Notes: generated by a model not told the origin, from the sequence alone. DNA of 64,000 nucleotides from Frankia alni ACN14a (GCF_000058485.1 NC_008278.1:2598962-2662961); one strand, 5' to 3'. Positions 1 to 9,301 are shown, numbered from the stretch's first letter. Program-made: numbers and translations.

Positions 1-106
1 CAGTATGGCCCGTCGGCGGCGCGGCGCGGACCGAATTCCCATGTAGACGAGGCCGGCAGACTCGGCGTTGTCGTCGCCTTGGGATTGCAATGCTGCTGTG
101 ATGCGT

Positions 107-496
107 CTAGCCGGACCTTCGGACGCGTTCCAACACCCAGTCCGGCACGGCTGGTGGACCCTGTTCGACGGTGCCCATCCAGCCGATTCCATGTCGATCG
201 AGTACAAGACGGAAAGCCCTCCAGTCGAGGGGCTCCTCGACGAACTGAGATACTAGTTCGAAGGCCATTTCCGCTGGCGATTCGAGGGAATCATCATCGC
301 TGTTCCTCGGATTTCTGTGAACCTCCCACCTGACTCCGACCAGCACGTCTCGGCTGACGTATGACCAGCTTCGAAAGACGACGCAGACCGCTGAAGCCTC
401 GCTCTCACCGTCAAGCCAGCTGGCAAGTGAGTTGCCCGCTGATTGCGGGTCGACCAGCGCGGCCTGCAGTGCCACCAGAACTTCGTGTGCCCGCAC
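107..496 (-). CDS. hypothetical protein, 129 aa
   Basis: I do not recognise a family. The reading frame has a balanced amino-acid make-up, with buried aromatic stretches around residues 38-60 (VVFRSWSYVSRDVLVGVRWEV) and a C-terminal part rich in W, D and E. A GTG start is chosen because a purine-rich AGAAGGAAGG lies about 9 bases upstream. The overlapping plus-strand frames look like shadows: arginine- and proline-rich, with no ribosome site. No partner gene is visible upstream. It is most likely a soluble, lineage-restricted protein of unknown role. Confidence 0.55.
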   Translation of the reverse strand: MRAHEVLVALQAALVDPQSAGNSLASWLDGESEASAVCVVFRSWSYVSRDVLVGVRWEVHRNPRNSDDDSLESPAEMAFELVSQFVEEPLDWRAFRLVLDRHGIGWMGTVEQGPPAVPDWVLERVRRSG

Positions 497-794
497 CGGA
501 AGCCCTTCCTTCTCTGAACGGGTAAGTGGCTGCTAGTGTTCAGTTCTGTTGGTGAGGGCTGCCTTTTCTGGGCTCTTTGCCTGTCGATTCCATCTCCCTT
601 GCATCCCTTCGCCGGGTCTCCGTGGCGGCACAACAAGATCGTGGCTGCATTGTATCGGCGTCGTTTGCAGATGTCGTGGACAGGCGATTCGATCAGTATA
701 GCGGGATCCGGCCTGCTTACGCCGTGGTTGCGGCAACTGCTGCGGGATCCGCCGTGGCTGACCGTGCCGTCCACGGGGGCCGGCTCGCCGGAGG

Positions 795-1268
795 TCAGTG
801 CGGCGTCGGTGGTTCCTGCACCTGGCGCCGTTCCGTGAGGAGTGATTCGAGGTCCGAGAAGACAGCCTCCATGAATCCAGCCCGCCGCAACATCATGCTG
901 ATGTTCGACCGCACGATCGCCGAACACCGGATTTCGGGTCGGCCGGCGGGCTGGACGTAGATTCGATCGTCGAGTCGAAGGCCTGCTATCTCGCTCCAGC
1001 GAAGCCGGTAGGATCTCAGTGGATTCCTGATCGTCAGGGATGTCTCGGTTGCGATTACGCAGGCGTGAACCCCGGTACGCCAGATGAAGGTCGCCCCCGC
1101 AAGATACACAAAGGGCATGGTGCAGGAGTACTCGCTCGGAAACTCATGTACCATGTGCCTGCTGTCGACGCCGGCAATAACCGCTGTCAACGCTGTACAC
1201 AGACCCGCGAACCACGATGTTGAGAGGCTGCGAAAGACGTGAGCACCTGCGTCCCTCGACTTTCGCAC
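795..1268 (-). CDS. small membrane protein with PH-like domain
   Basis: A protein of about 157 aa with two hydrophobic stretches near the N-terminus (roughly residues 16-33 and 48-62). A soluble beta-rich part follows, containing VIATETSLTIRNPLRSYRLRW, a pattern common in actinobacterial bacterial-PH-domain membrane proteins of unknown function. The start is the GTG preceded by GAGGGGG at a suitable distance. The frame stays open further upstream, but that part is Arg/Pro-rich shadow of the next gene. It is inferred to sit in the cytoplasmic membrane; no substrate or partner can be assigned. Confidence 0.6.
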   Translation of the reverse strand: MRKSRDAGAHVFRSLSTSWFAGLCTALTAVIAGVDSRHMVHEFPSEYSCTMPFVYLAGATFIWRTGVHACVIATETSLTIRNPLRSYRLRWSEIAGLRLDDRIYVQPAGRPEIRCSAIVRSNISMMLRRAGFMEAVFSDLESLLTERRQVQEPPTPH

Positions 1269-1326
1269 CCGACCCCCTCTGGTCCGCTCCCGGGTCTCGG
1301 ATGCGTCGATCACGATCGGCAGACGG

Positions 1327-2670
1327 TCAGCTCGGCTGCCGAGCCTCACCGTCGACAGCGGCCAACTCGGCAAAAGCCGCCTGGAAGATCTGGGCGAAGG
1401 CCGCGGCGGCGGCACGGCCGAAGAGCTGTCGGTGGTAGCCGAACGCGAGGTGAAGACCGGCGCCGTACCTGGTCGCGCCGATGAACAGCCCCTGGGGCAT
1501 GCCGGCGGTGCCGGTGAAGAAGACCGAGGAGATCTTCGGGTTGTCGGAGGCGATGGCGGCGAGCGGCCCGAGGTTGCTGACGGCGGCGGAGGGGGTGATG
1601 AGCGGGCGCGCCGTGCGCACCCCCCACCGCAGCAGCGACCCTCGCCAGGGTCCGGGGATCCGTGCGGTGGTGGCCGCGCCGACCCTGCCGGCGACTCCCG
1701 CGATGGCGGGCGCGGCGGACTCCTGCTTCGCGCGCTCGGTCTGATCGACGATCCGGACAGCCAGTCTGACCAGGTCCGCCCGGTCGGCCGGCTCGCTGAC
1801 AATCACCACCTGGCCGGTGTTGTTGCCACTCGTGCCGGGAGCGATTCCCAGACTGATGGGCATTCTGACGCGCAGTGTCCCGGCTTCCCCGCCGCGCCGA
1901 CGGTTCCACCGGTCGATGGCGAGATGGGCCGCCGCGACGAGCAGGTCGTTGACGGTCATCCGACGACCGCCGGGCAGCAGCACGCGCCGCGCGGGCACCG
2001 GCAGGGTCAGGGGGTGGTAGCCATAGCCGGCGTCCCGGCTCGCATCCATGGGTGTGATGTGCCGGCCGGAGCGCTGGCTGAAGGCGGTCCAGCCGTGGGC
2101 CGCCGCCCGGGGAACGGGCGGCACACCGGCGGGACCGCCACCGGTGCGGGCCGCGACCGCGGTCTCGTCGGCCACCGCGGACTCTTCGGTGACCCCGTAC
2201 GCGGAGAAGATCTCGGCCACGACGGCGGCGAGGCTCATGCCGTCGACCGCGAGGTGGTGCGCGACGACGGAGAGCTGGTCGCCGTCCGGCCGGTGCACCA
2301 ACGCTATACGCAGGGGCGGGCTGGCGCGCAGGTCGAAGGGCGCCGACATCAGCATCTCGTGGATGCGCCAGCCGTCGCCTCCGCCGTCGACCCGCCAGAC
2401 GGGATCTGCCGACGGCGCGGCGGTGAACCGCCATGCATGCTGGCGCGCGCCGTAGAGGCTCGCTCGCATCATGGGATGACGGTCGATCGCCGCACGCACC
2501 GCGAGCCGAAGTCGCGTCACTTCCACGGTGCCCATGGTCTGCACGAACAATCCGCAGGTCAGCGGCGCGCTGGCCCGGTCGGAGGCAGCCAGGATCTGCT
2601 CGCTCGGCGTGAGGGTCCGATCAGGAGCAGGCGCCGGCCAGTCGCCCCGATGCTCTACTTCTACGTGCAC
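1327..2670 (-). CDS. stand-alone condensation-domain (acyltransferase-like) protein
   Basis: 447 aa, about one NRPS-type condensation / PapA-like acyltransferase domain. The catalytic HHxxxDG motif is present (HHLAVDGMS, around residue 138). Other family features are an N-terminal donor-side region, MRASL, and a later NNTGQ / VSNLGPL region where the family has its DFG-like and floor-loop segments. Such proteins join an acyl or aminoacyl donor to an alcohol or amine. No carrier protein, adenylation domain or polyketide gene lies nearby, so donor and acceptor are unknown. The GTG start has only a G-rich upstream stretch. The 3' end lies 58 bp from the next gene on the same strand. Confidence 0.72.
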   Translation of the reverse strand: MHVEVEHRGDWPAPAPDRTLTPSEQILAASDRASAPLTCGLFVQTMGTVEVTRLRLAVRAAIDRHPMMRASLYGARQHAWRFTAAPSADPVWRVDGGGDGWRIHEMLMSAPFDLRASPPLRIALVHRPDGDQLSVVAHHLAVDGMSLAAVVAEIFSAYGVTEESAVADETAVAARTGGGPAGVPPVPRAAAHGWTAFSQRSGRHITPMDASRDAGYGYHPLTLPVPARRVLLPGGRRMTVNDLLVAAAHLAIDRWNRRRGGEAGTLRVRMPISLGIAPGTSGNNTGQVVIVSEPADRADLVRLAVRIVDQTERAKQESAAPAIAGVAGRVGAATTARIPGPWRGSLLRWGVRTARPLITPSAAVSNLGPLAAIASDNPKISSVFFTGTAGMPQGLFIGATRYGAGLHLAFGYHRQLFGRAAAAAFAQIFQAAFAELAAVDGEARQPS

Positions 2671-2834
2671 TGGCCCCCAGCCCCCCAGAACTAATCAGCA
2701 CACGATATATGCATCGTGGAAGATCCCGTGGCCGGGTGCCGGCAGACCGCCGGCCGGGTGTGACCTGCCGTCCGCGCCCCGGTGGCAGGTCGTGGGGTCG
2801 GACGCGACGGCGCGCAGCCGCCCGCACCAGGCGA

Positions 2835-2957
2835 TCAGAGTCCCGTGACGAGGGTGCTCACGATGGCCGGGGTGTCACTGGTGCCGAAGGCGCCGTTCGC
2901 GACGGCGGTCTGCGGTTCGCGGAAATTCCGGCAGGTCCACATCCGCGCGTCGGCGCC
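2835..2957 (-). pseudogene. 3' fragment copy of the lectin-like propeller gene
   Basis: Positions 2819-2957 repeat positions 5381-5519 with only a handful of mismatches (offset 2562 bp). The copy holds the last about 40 codons of the intact propeller gene at 5397-6254, in the same strand and frame and with the same stop codon, but no upstream coding part. It is a partial duplication or a scar left by recombination. Confidence 0.75.
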
Positions 2958-3371
2958 CGGCCTGCTCGGCGTCGTCGGGGGCCGGGCCGCCGACCGGCTG
3001 GATCGGGACCAGCCCGCTGCCTGGCGCGCCCGGATCTGGGCCGTCCCGATCGACCTTCCGCGGTCTACAACAGCACCGACAATTTGTCCGGAAGAATCTT
3101 GCAGGCGGTGCGGTGCGGTGCGGTGCCGGGCGGTGCGGTCCGGGCTGGAGTCCGAGCCGCACCGCCCGACCTGACGGAACTGTTGTCGCCGTGTTAGCTA
3201 GCCCATCCTTAGAGCGGACGACAGAGCAGGACAGTCAATTTCGGATGGACATTGGTCGGAGGCATAGTGATCGTTCATGCGCCTGTCGAACCGGCCGCTC
3301 GGTATCGCGCGGCGAACGAATTCGATCGCATGGCTCCTCGGCTCCCTGGTCCTCCCTTCTGGTGGGCTCGC
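2958..3371. other. 414-bp non-coding stretch
   Basis: No supported gene. It contains a short run of ggtgc/gtgcg simple repeats around 3105-3145. It continues the decayed zone that starts with the lectin tail copy. Confidence 0.4.
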
Positions 3372-3650
3372 TTATCTCCTTTCCGGATGGTTCCGGTCAA
3401 GAACTATCGCGACCACGCTTCCCACCATTATGCCGATAGGAATTCCGAAAACCAGGTTCGAGAGTTCGCGGTCGATGGCAAGGTCAACTGCCGGTAGAGT
3501 GATGGCGGTCACCAGCCCTGCCGTGAGTGCGCGACGATTATGCAGGACGCGTCCCAGTATCTGCCGCTGCCGGCGATCCCGAAAGTAAGTCACGATCGCG
3601 AATGCAATTGCCCCAAGAGGCAGAATCAGTGGACCGACGATACTAGGCAC
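3372..3650 (-). CDS. small two-TM membrane protein, 92 aa
   Basis: Two clear hydrophobic segments, residues about 3-21 (IVGPLILPLGAIAFAIVTY) and about 68-85 (VFGIPIGIMVGSVVAIVL). They are separated by a basic loop with RDRRQRQ and a helical middle. The GTG start is preceded by AAGGGAAG at good spacing. No family is recognised. It lies in a zone of broken genes but is itself intact and its base composition is a little less GC-rich than its neighbours. The role is unknown; an immunity or cargo gene of the neighbouring RHS remnant is possible but unsupported. Confidence 0.5.
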   Translation of the reverse strand: MPSIVGPLILPLGAIAFAIVTYFRDRRQRQILGRVLHNRRALTAGLVTAITLPAVDLAIDRELSNLVFGIPIGIMVGSVVAIVLDRNHPERR

Positions 3651-3713
3651 GAACTTCCCTTCAGCGACGGTGGCTGTCGCGGTAGAGGCCGACCGAACAC
3701 GGTATTCTGATCT

Positions 3714-4145
3714 TCAAGCGGTTCCGTGATTCTCCGCGATCGCGGCTTCCGCGGAAAGGAGGCCCAGTGATGCGGCAAATACCACGTTGAAGGATGGGGG
3801 AGGGTGCCGGAGACCGCCGCGGCACCACCGAGTCCGTACGCTATGTCCCGTGTCTCCCTCCGATTGAAGTAGATCGTGCAGGAGATGTAGCCGTAGTTCC
3901 GATACCACTGGCCGGATGGATCCGAGTTGTAGGTGGGACCATCCCCCGCGTAGCTGTACAGGTTGCTCTGGTGGAGGCTTAGCTGGTTCGCCGGATCGGT
4001 CTGGGTGAAGCGGGCAAGGCTTGGGTCGTAGTAATTGTGGGTGTCGACGACGGTGGCCCCGCCGACCGTGTTGGTGATGTTAGCGCGGGTCCGCCGATTG
4101 AGGTTGTCGTAGCTATACGCCGTGGTGTGGGTACTGCCGTCGCCT
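3714..4145 (-). pseudogene. RHS/YD-repeat protein C-terminal remnant
   Basis: The translation shows hallmark RHS-core pieces: YSYDNLNRRT, then a Y-Y-D-P-S-L-A-R-F-TQTDP motif and NLYSYAGDGPTYNSDPSG. These normally sit 100 or more residues apart but here are almost adjacent, so the core has an internal deletion. After the DPSG boundary, where RHS toxins place a variable tip, the frame breaks near the G-run at 3795. Switching frame gives a hydrophobic end, NVVFAASLGLLSAEAAIAEN, that closes at 3714. No N-terminal RHS shell is left. This is a dead or orphan tip and unlikely to be functional. Confidence 0.7.
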
Positions 4146-5336
4146 CGGGGGGGTGGACGGGGGGAGGGGCCCAAGTCGGTCGGCTCGTTCCTTGGGAGGA
4201 GCGACACGACGAGCAGTGAGCTGCTGGGCCTGACGGTGGGGACGTCCGCCGGATGGTCCGCATCGTCGGCCGCGGCCCTCGGCGTAGGGGCGGGAGTGAC
4301 GCGGGGCGGGGCGCGCCGCTCCAGGCCTCGCCGCCGGGGCGACCGTGCTGGGATCGGCGCCGGACGCCCGGGTGGGGGAGGCGGATCCGGCCGGGGTGGG
4401 GACGGGGGTGACGGGCAGGCTCGGCGAGGCGGGAACGGATGGGGACAGGGACGCCCGCGAGGTTGGTGGCGGTGCTGTCGGTGCCGCAACGGCGGCAGGT
4501 GGCGAGGCCGTGGTGGGGCGGGGCGGGGTGGCCTGCGCTGATGTGGGGGTCGCTCCGTCGGCGGTGTAGCCGGCGGTCCAGGCGAGGACGGCGTGCACGT
4601 AGCTGGTGGAGGGGTTGTAGCTGTAGATGGCGGCGCGGAGTTCGGTGGGGTCGGCCAGGTCCCGCTGGGAGCGGCAGAGGTAGCAGCCGCCGGGGGCGAG
4701 CGTGGCATCGTCGATGTTGGGGGGGCCGTGCGGGTCGCCGGAGTTGTCGCGGCCAGCCGTGCGCCAGGTGGCGGGGATGAACTGTATGGGGCCGACGGCG
4801 CGGTCGTAGGTGGTGTCGTGGTCAAGGGCGCCGTGATCGGTGTCGCGCACGAGGGCGTGGCCGTGGCGGCCGTCCAACGGTGGGCCGAGGATGGGCGAGG
4901 TGATGGTGCCGTCGGGGGTGAGGGGGCGGCCGATGGCGTGGCGGAGTCAATCTTGCCGATGCCGGCGAGAAGCTGCCAGGACAGGTGACAGCCGGGGCGC
5001 TCGGTGGCGGTGCGGGTTGCGGCGCTGTGATACGCGGCCAGAACGCGAGCGGGGGCGGCCCGATCGCGGGCGGTCAGGACGACGGTGGCGGCGGTGGAGC
5101 GGCCCACCGCAGCGTCGGCGAGGGCGTGATCGTCGGGGAGTGCGGGTGCTGGTGTCGCCGTGATGGTGGGTGGCGCGGCGGTATCGGTGGAGCTGGCAGG
5201 AAGGAGCGGCGGGATGACGAGGGATAACGGATAGGTGTGGGTGGCGGCCGGGGTGCACGGCCGGGACGGGCTCGAGGTTCTGCCCGGGGATTGCCGCCGC
5301 CGGACCGAGGCAGAGGGCGACGAGCAGGCCGATCAC
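4146..5336 (-). pseudogene. frameshifted secreted lytic transglycosylase (SLT-like)
   Basis: Pieces of a secreted actinobacterial murein lytic transglycosylase lie in successive frames. These are a signal-like start (IGLLVALCLGPAAAIPG), then AAYHSAATRTATERPGCHLS with WQLLAGIGKIDS (the catalytic-acid region), then AVGPIQFIPATW and AAIYSYNPSTSYVHAVLAW. At least two frame changes are needed. One is near 5250 in a CACCCCGG run. The other is near 4948, where restoring one G after GACTCCG turns the frame into D-S-G-H-A-I-G-R-P-L-T-P, the expected family sequence. The Pro/Ser/Ala-rich tail runs straight into the RHS remnant. Confidence 0.7.
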
Positions 5337-5396
5337 GGGTACGGCGGTGGCCGTACCGGGTCGGGCGGGAGCGCGGCCCCCGCCCGAACCAGGCGA

Positions 5397-6254
5397 TCAG
5401 AGTTCGGTGACGAAGGTGCTCACGATGGCCGGGGTGTCGCTGGTGCCGAAGGCGCCGTTCGCGACGGCGGTCTGCGGTTCGCGGAAATTCCGGCAGGTCC
5501 ACATCCGCGCGTCGGCGCCGACGCCCTTCCACGCCGTGATCACGGTGTTGCCCACGTAGGCCGCCGACGGTCCGGTGCTCGTTCCGCCGGGGGAGGGCCG
5601 CTGGGCCGACCAGCGTCCGTTCTGGAACTCCGCATGCCAGATTCCCGCGTCGTTTCCCGAGCCCTTCCAGACCAGGAAAAGGCCCTGCGGTGACGCGGCG
5701 AGCGCCGGGCCGTGGGTGGAGCCGCCGGGAAACGGATGGGGTTGCGCCCAGGTGTGCCCGTCGTACGTCGTCCAGTAAAGCCCCTGATCGCCGCCGGACC
5801 CCTTCCACGCCATGTACAGCAACCCGCCGTACGACGCGAGCGCCGGCCCGTGGGTCGACGAGGCCAGCCCGCCGGCGACTCGCTGCGGCCCGAGGTTCTC
5901 GGAGAACCAGATCGTCTGGTCGGGGCCGACCCCGCGCCACGCCATGACCGTGCGACCGTCATGGAAGGCCAGCGCGGGCCGGTCCTCGGTGCGGGGGGCG
6001 TCCGCCGGGGTCTGCTGGTCGGACCAGCTGTCGCCATACCAGTCCGCCGTCCAGATCCGGCTGTCGTCGTCGGCGCCGCGCCACGTCGCGCGGCCGGTCA
6101 GTCTCCCGTCGGAGGCGGCCCCGATCCCACCCCTGTTGGTGGCGAAATACCGCACCTGCTGCTGGTCGCGCCAACTGCCATCCGAATGCGCCCGGGACCA
6201 GAAAAGCCGCTGGTCGGCGTTCTTGCCCTTCCAGATCAGCATAGGATCGCTCAC
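5397..6254 (-). CDS. PLL-like beta-propeller lectin
   Basis: About 285 aa made of five or six repeats of roughly 45-50 residues. Each carries a W-K-G-x-G-x-D motif followed by an aromatic strand and an (H/T)GPALA loop, for example LIWKGKNADQRLFW, MAWKGSGGDQGLYW, LVWKGSGNDAGIWH and TAWKGVGADARMW. This is the pattern of fucose-binding PLL/tectonin-type propellers. No signal peptide is evident. The start is the GTG after a G-rich ribosome site; an ATG four codons on is possible. The last 139 bp are repeated at 2819-2957. Carbohydrate binding is inferred from the repeats only. Confidence 0.72.
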   Translation of the reverse strand: MSDPMLIWKGKNADQRLFWSRAHSDGSWRDQQQVRYFATNRGGIGAASDGRLTGRATWRGADDDSRIWTADWYGDSWSDQQTPADAPRTEDRPALAFHDGRTVMAWRGVGPDQTIWFSENLGPQRVAGGLASSTHGPALASYGGLLYMAWKGSGGDQGLYWTTYDGHTWAQPHPFPGGSTHGPALAASPQGLFLVWKGSGNDAGIWHAEFQNGRWSAQRPSPGGTSTGPSAAYVGNTVITAWKGVGADARMWTCRNFREPQTAVANGAFGTSDTPAIVSTFVTEL

Positions 6255-6496
6255 CAGACCGCCCCCGTCCGTAAATTCCCCGACCGGTTTTCGTCTCGCT
6301 TCCCGGCAAGGAACGACGCCCGGCCGCCGTGGTCGAGTCGTCGACAGAACCGATCCTACCCGGGTAAACACCGGGATGAACAGTCCGCGGTTTCGGCGGG
6401 CAGTGTCGCCCAGGCGACGGCATTGGCGCACCGAAAAGCGGCATGCGGATTCCGTAGCCCATCCGTACGCGTTGCGGATTCGGGCGACGGGACCGG

Positions 6497-7726
6497 CTAC
6501 GGCGACGGGACCGGCTGTGGCGCGGGTGGGCCGACGTAACGGGCCGAGGGTCGGATGATCTTGCTGTCGGTGGCCTGTTCGAGGATGTTCGCCGTCCAGC
6601 CCAGCGTGCGGGCGACGGCGAACGTCGGGGTGAACATGTCCCGTGACAGCCCGCAGAGTTCCATCACCACCCCGGCGTAGAACTCGACGTTCGTGTGCAG
6701 CTCCCGGCCCGGCTTCAGCTCGGCCAGCAGCTCCACCACCCGCCGCTCGACCTGGACGGCGAAGGCGACGAGGTCGCCGCCGAAGTCCTCGGCGACGGCG
6801 CGCAGCAGCCGCGACCGTGGATCCTCGGTCCGGTAGACGGCGTGGCCGAAGCCCATGATCCGATCGCCGGCGAGGACGTGCTCGCGGATCCACGGATCGA
6901 TCCGCTCGGGGCTGCCGATCTCGTCGAGGGTGTCCAGCGCCCGGCTCGGGGCGCCGCCGTGCAGCGGCCCGGACAGCGCGCCGATCGCCCCGACCACGCA
7001 GGCCACCAGGTCCGCCCCGGTCGACGCGATCACCCGGGCGGTGAACGTCGAGGCGTTGAAGCCGTGGTCGACCGTGCAGATCAGGTAGCGCTCGATCGCG
7101 CGCACCTGCGCCGCGCTTGGCTCCGCACCGGTGACCATGTACAGGTAGTTGGCCGCGAACGGCAGGTCGTCGCGGGGCGCCACCGGGGCGAGCCCGCGGG
7201 CCAGCCGGTGCAGCGCGGCGACGATCGTCGGGGTGACCGCGCCGACGAACAGGGCGTCGTCGACGCGGGCCGCCTCCTCGGTGTCGTACAGCGGGGCGGT
7301 GCCACGGGCGGCGCCGGCCAGCGACAGGGCCGTGCGCAGACCGTCGAGTGCGCCCCCGGCCCCACCGGCCCGGGCCAGCCCCGGCAGCAGCTCGCCGAGA
7401 CCGGCCGGGAGCCGGCGCAGCGGCGCCACCCGGGCGGCGAACGCTGCTCGCGTCGCGGTGTCCGGCAGCTCACCGAACACCATCAGGTGCCAGACGTCCT
7501 CCAGCGAGCGGCGCTCGGCCAGCTCCACGGCCGAGTACTCCCGATAGTGGAAGAAGCCCTCGCGCCCGCGGACGTCGCCGAGCGCCGTCTGCGTGACGAC
7601 CACCCCCTTCAGCCCCCGCGGGACGTCGGTGCCCGCCGGCGGGGTGGGCGGCGATGCCGCCGTCTTCGCCGCGTCCGCCCCGTCCGCCGAGCCGGTGCGG
7701 GCCGTGCTGCCAGTCATGATCACCAT
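6497..7726 (-). CDS. citrate synthase-family protein 1
   Basis: About 409 aa covering the whole type-II citrate / 2-methylcitrate synthase fold. The catalytic elements are visible: the His of the D-H-G-F-N-A-S-T segment (around residue 220), SGPLHGGAPS (around 260), and MGFGHAVYRTEDPRSRLL (around 298), with TNVEFYAGVV near the C-terminal Asp position. The reaction would be condensation of acetyl- or propionyl-CoA with oxaloacetate. The ATG is chosen because GGAGG lies 7 bases upstream. It diverges from a second citrate synthase gene across 105 bp holding a perfect palindrome, so the two are probably regulated together. Whether it is the main TCA enzyme or a methylcitrate synthase cannot be told from sequence alone. 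Confidence 0.88.
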   Translation of the reverse strand: MVIMTGSTARTGSADGADAAKTAASPPTPPAGTDVPRGLKGVVVTQTALGDVRGREGFFHYREYSAVELAERRSLEDVWHLMVFGELPDTATRAAFAARVAPLRRLPAGLGELLPGLARAGGAGGALDGLRTALSLAGAARGTAPLYDTEEAARVDDALFVGAVTPTIVAALHRLARGLAPVAPRDDLPFAANYLYMVTGAEPSAAQVRAIERYLICTVDHGFNASTFTARVIASTGADLVACVVGAIGALSGPLHGGAPSRALDTLDEIGSPERIDPWIREHVLAGDRIMGFGHAVYRTEDPRSRLLRAVAEDFGGDLVAFAVQVERRVVELLAELKPGRELHTNVEFYAGVVMELCGLSRDMFTPTFAVARTLGWTANILEQATDSKIIRPSARYVGPPAPQPVPSP

Positions 7727-7775
7727 GGTTAGCCTCCTCGCCGTCCATGGTTGATCCTGTATGGATGCATTGTCA

Positions 7776-7795
7776 ACGTTGATTTCAATCAACGT
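7776..7795. promoter_or_regulatory. 20-bp palindrome, putative operator
   Basis: ACGTTGATttcaATCAACGT is a perfect 8+4+8 inverted repeat in the gap between two divergent citrate synthase genes. One of these genes encodes an N-terminal helix-turn-helix. Size, symmetry and position fit a dimeric repressor site that controls both genes. The binding protein is inferred, not shown. Confidence 0.65.
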
Positions 7796-7831
7796 GAACC
7801 AGTACACTCGGCGGGGCGGAAGGGGGCGTGG

Positions 7832-9301
7832 ATGGCTCATGGTGAGCGGCTGACGTCGCGCGAGGTCGCCGAGCGGCTCGGGGTGAAGCTCGAGACGGTC
7901 TACGCCTACGCCAGCCGGGGCCTGCTGCACAGTCAGCGGGCTGCCGGCGGCCGGGGCAGCACCTTCGACCCGGCCGAGGTCGAACGGCTACGCACCCAGG
8001 GCCACCCGCGAGGCCGTGCCGCGGTTGCCGGCGGGCTCGTCGCGGCTGGGGGGCTCGTCGCGACCGACGCGACCGTCGCAGTCGACGCGACGGCCGCGGT
8101 CGGCGGGATCGCCGCAGTCGACCGGACGGGCGCAGTCGACCGGACGGCCGCGGCCGGCGGGCTCGTCGCAGCCGACGATCGTGCGCGGGAGGCTGATGCC
8201 CCGCGCGGCGGGGACCTGCCGGCCGTGCGCACCCGGCTCACCCTCGTCGCGGAGGGGCACCTCTACTACCGCGGTGTCGACGCCGTCGAGTTCGTCGCCC
8301 GGCACCGCTTCGAGGAGGTGGCCGGCTGGCTCTGGCGCGGCCGGACGGACCCGGCGCCGGTGTTCATCGTCCCGCCGGATCTCGCCGCCACCCTGGAACG
8401 GGTCGGCGGGATCCTGCCCGCCCGCTCCAGGCTCACCGATCGGATGCGGGTGGCCGTCTCGGTCGCCGCGTCGAGTGACCCGCTGCGCTTCGACCTGCGC
8501 GAGGACAGCGTCCTGCTCACCGCCTGCACCCTCGTCGCGTCGCTCGTCGAGGCTCTTCCGGCGCCACCCGAGGCGTCCCAGGCAGTCGGGGGGCGCGCGA
8601 CGGCCGGGGCGTCGCAGAGGACGGGTACTGCGGAGTCGGTGGGGGAGCGGGCGGGGATCGCCACGCGGCTGTGGGGCCGGCTGGCCGGTGGGGCGGGCGA
8701 TGTGGTCGCGATCGCGTGCCTCGACCGGGCTCTCGGCCTGCTGGCCGATCACGATCTCGCCGTGTCCACGTTCGCCGCCAGGGTCGCGGCCTCGGCACGG
8801 GCGGACCCGTATGCCGTCGTCTCCGCCGGGCTCGCCGCCCTCGACGGGCCCCTGCACGGTGGCGCCAGCCGGCTGGCATACCGGCTGCTCGCCGAGGTGC
8901 TCGACCGGGGGGACGCGGTGGTCGTCGTCTCCGAGCACCTGCGCGCCGACCAGCGGATCCCCGGATTCGGCCATGGGCTCTACCCCGACGGCGACCCGCG
9001 TGCCCGCGCGTTGCTCGCGGCGCTCGCGGCGCTGCCGGCCGCCGAGCCCTTCCTGGCCGCCGCCGGCGAGATCGCCCGGGTGGCCGGGCGGGAGCGCGCG
9101 CTGAGGCCGAACGTGGACCTGTCGCTCGCGGTGCTCACCATGGCCGCGGGCATGCCCGCCGAGGCCGGCGAGGTGATCTTCGCGGTGGCCCGCACGGTCG
9201 GCTGGCTCGCCCACGCCCTGGAGGAATACCAGGAGACGCCGCTGCGCCTGCGCCCCCGCGGCGTCTACGCCGGCCCGCCGATCACCGGTCCACAGGCCTG
9301 A
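7832..9301 (+). CDS. citrate synthase-family protein 2 with N-terminal HTH
   Basis: About 489 aa. Residues about 5-55 form an excisionase/MerR-like winged helix (LTSREVAERLGVKLETVYAY, then a wing ending in STFDPAEVERL). An Ala/Val/Asp-rich linker of tandem repeats follows (about 65-115). After that comes a citrate-synthase body with LDGPLHGGAS, IPGFGHGLYPDGDPRA and PNVDLSLAVL. The body keeps the catalytic His-containing loops, so it may be active or may sense citrate or CoA esters. The ATG has AAGGGGG upstream. Inference: a metabolite-responsive autoregulator of itself and of the divergent citrate synthase, acting at the 7776-7795 palindrome. Confidence 0.85.
   Translation: MAHGERLTSREVAERLGVKLETVYAYASRGLLHSQRAAGGRGSTFDPAEVERLRTQGHPRGRAAVAGGLVAAGGLVATDATVAVDATAAVGGIAAVDRTGAVDRTAAAGGLVAADDRAREADAPRGGDLPAVRTRLTLVAEGHLYYRGVDAVEFVARHRFEEVAGWLWRGRTDPAPVFIVPPDLAATLERVGGILPARSRLTDRMRVAVSVAASSDPLRFDLREDSVLLTACTLVASLVEALPAPPEASQAVGGRATAGASQRTGTAESVGERAGIATRLWGRLAGGAGDVVAIACLDRALGLLADHDLAVSTFAARVAASARADPYAVVSAGLAALDGPLHGGASRLAYRLLAEVLDRGDAVVVVSEHLRADQRIPGFGHGLYPDGDPRARALLAALAALPAAEPFLAAAGEIARVAGRERALRPNVDLSLAVLTMAAGMPAEAGEVIFAVARTVGWLAHALEEYQETPLRLRPRGVYAGPPITGPQA

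Noticed and set aside
1432..2694. Long plus-strand frame opposite the condensation-domain gene
   Set aside because: Arg/Gly/Pro-rich composition, no motif and no ribosome site; it is a high-GC shadow of the minus-strand gene, which has a clear HHxxxDG motif.
5074..5940. Second-frame ORF running from the lectin gene into the transglycosylase remnant
   Set aside because: Its translation is out of frame with both the propeller repeats and the transglycosylase pieces, and has no start site.
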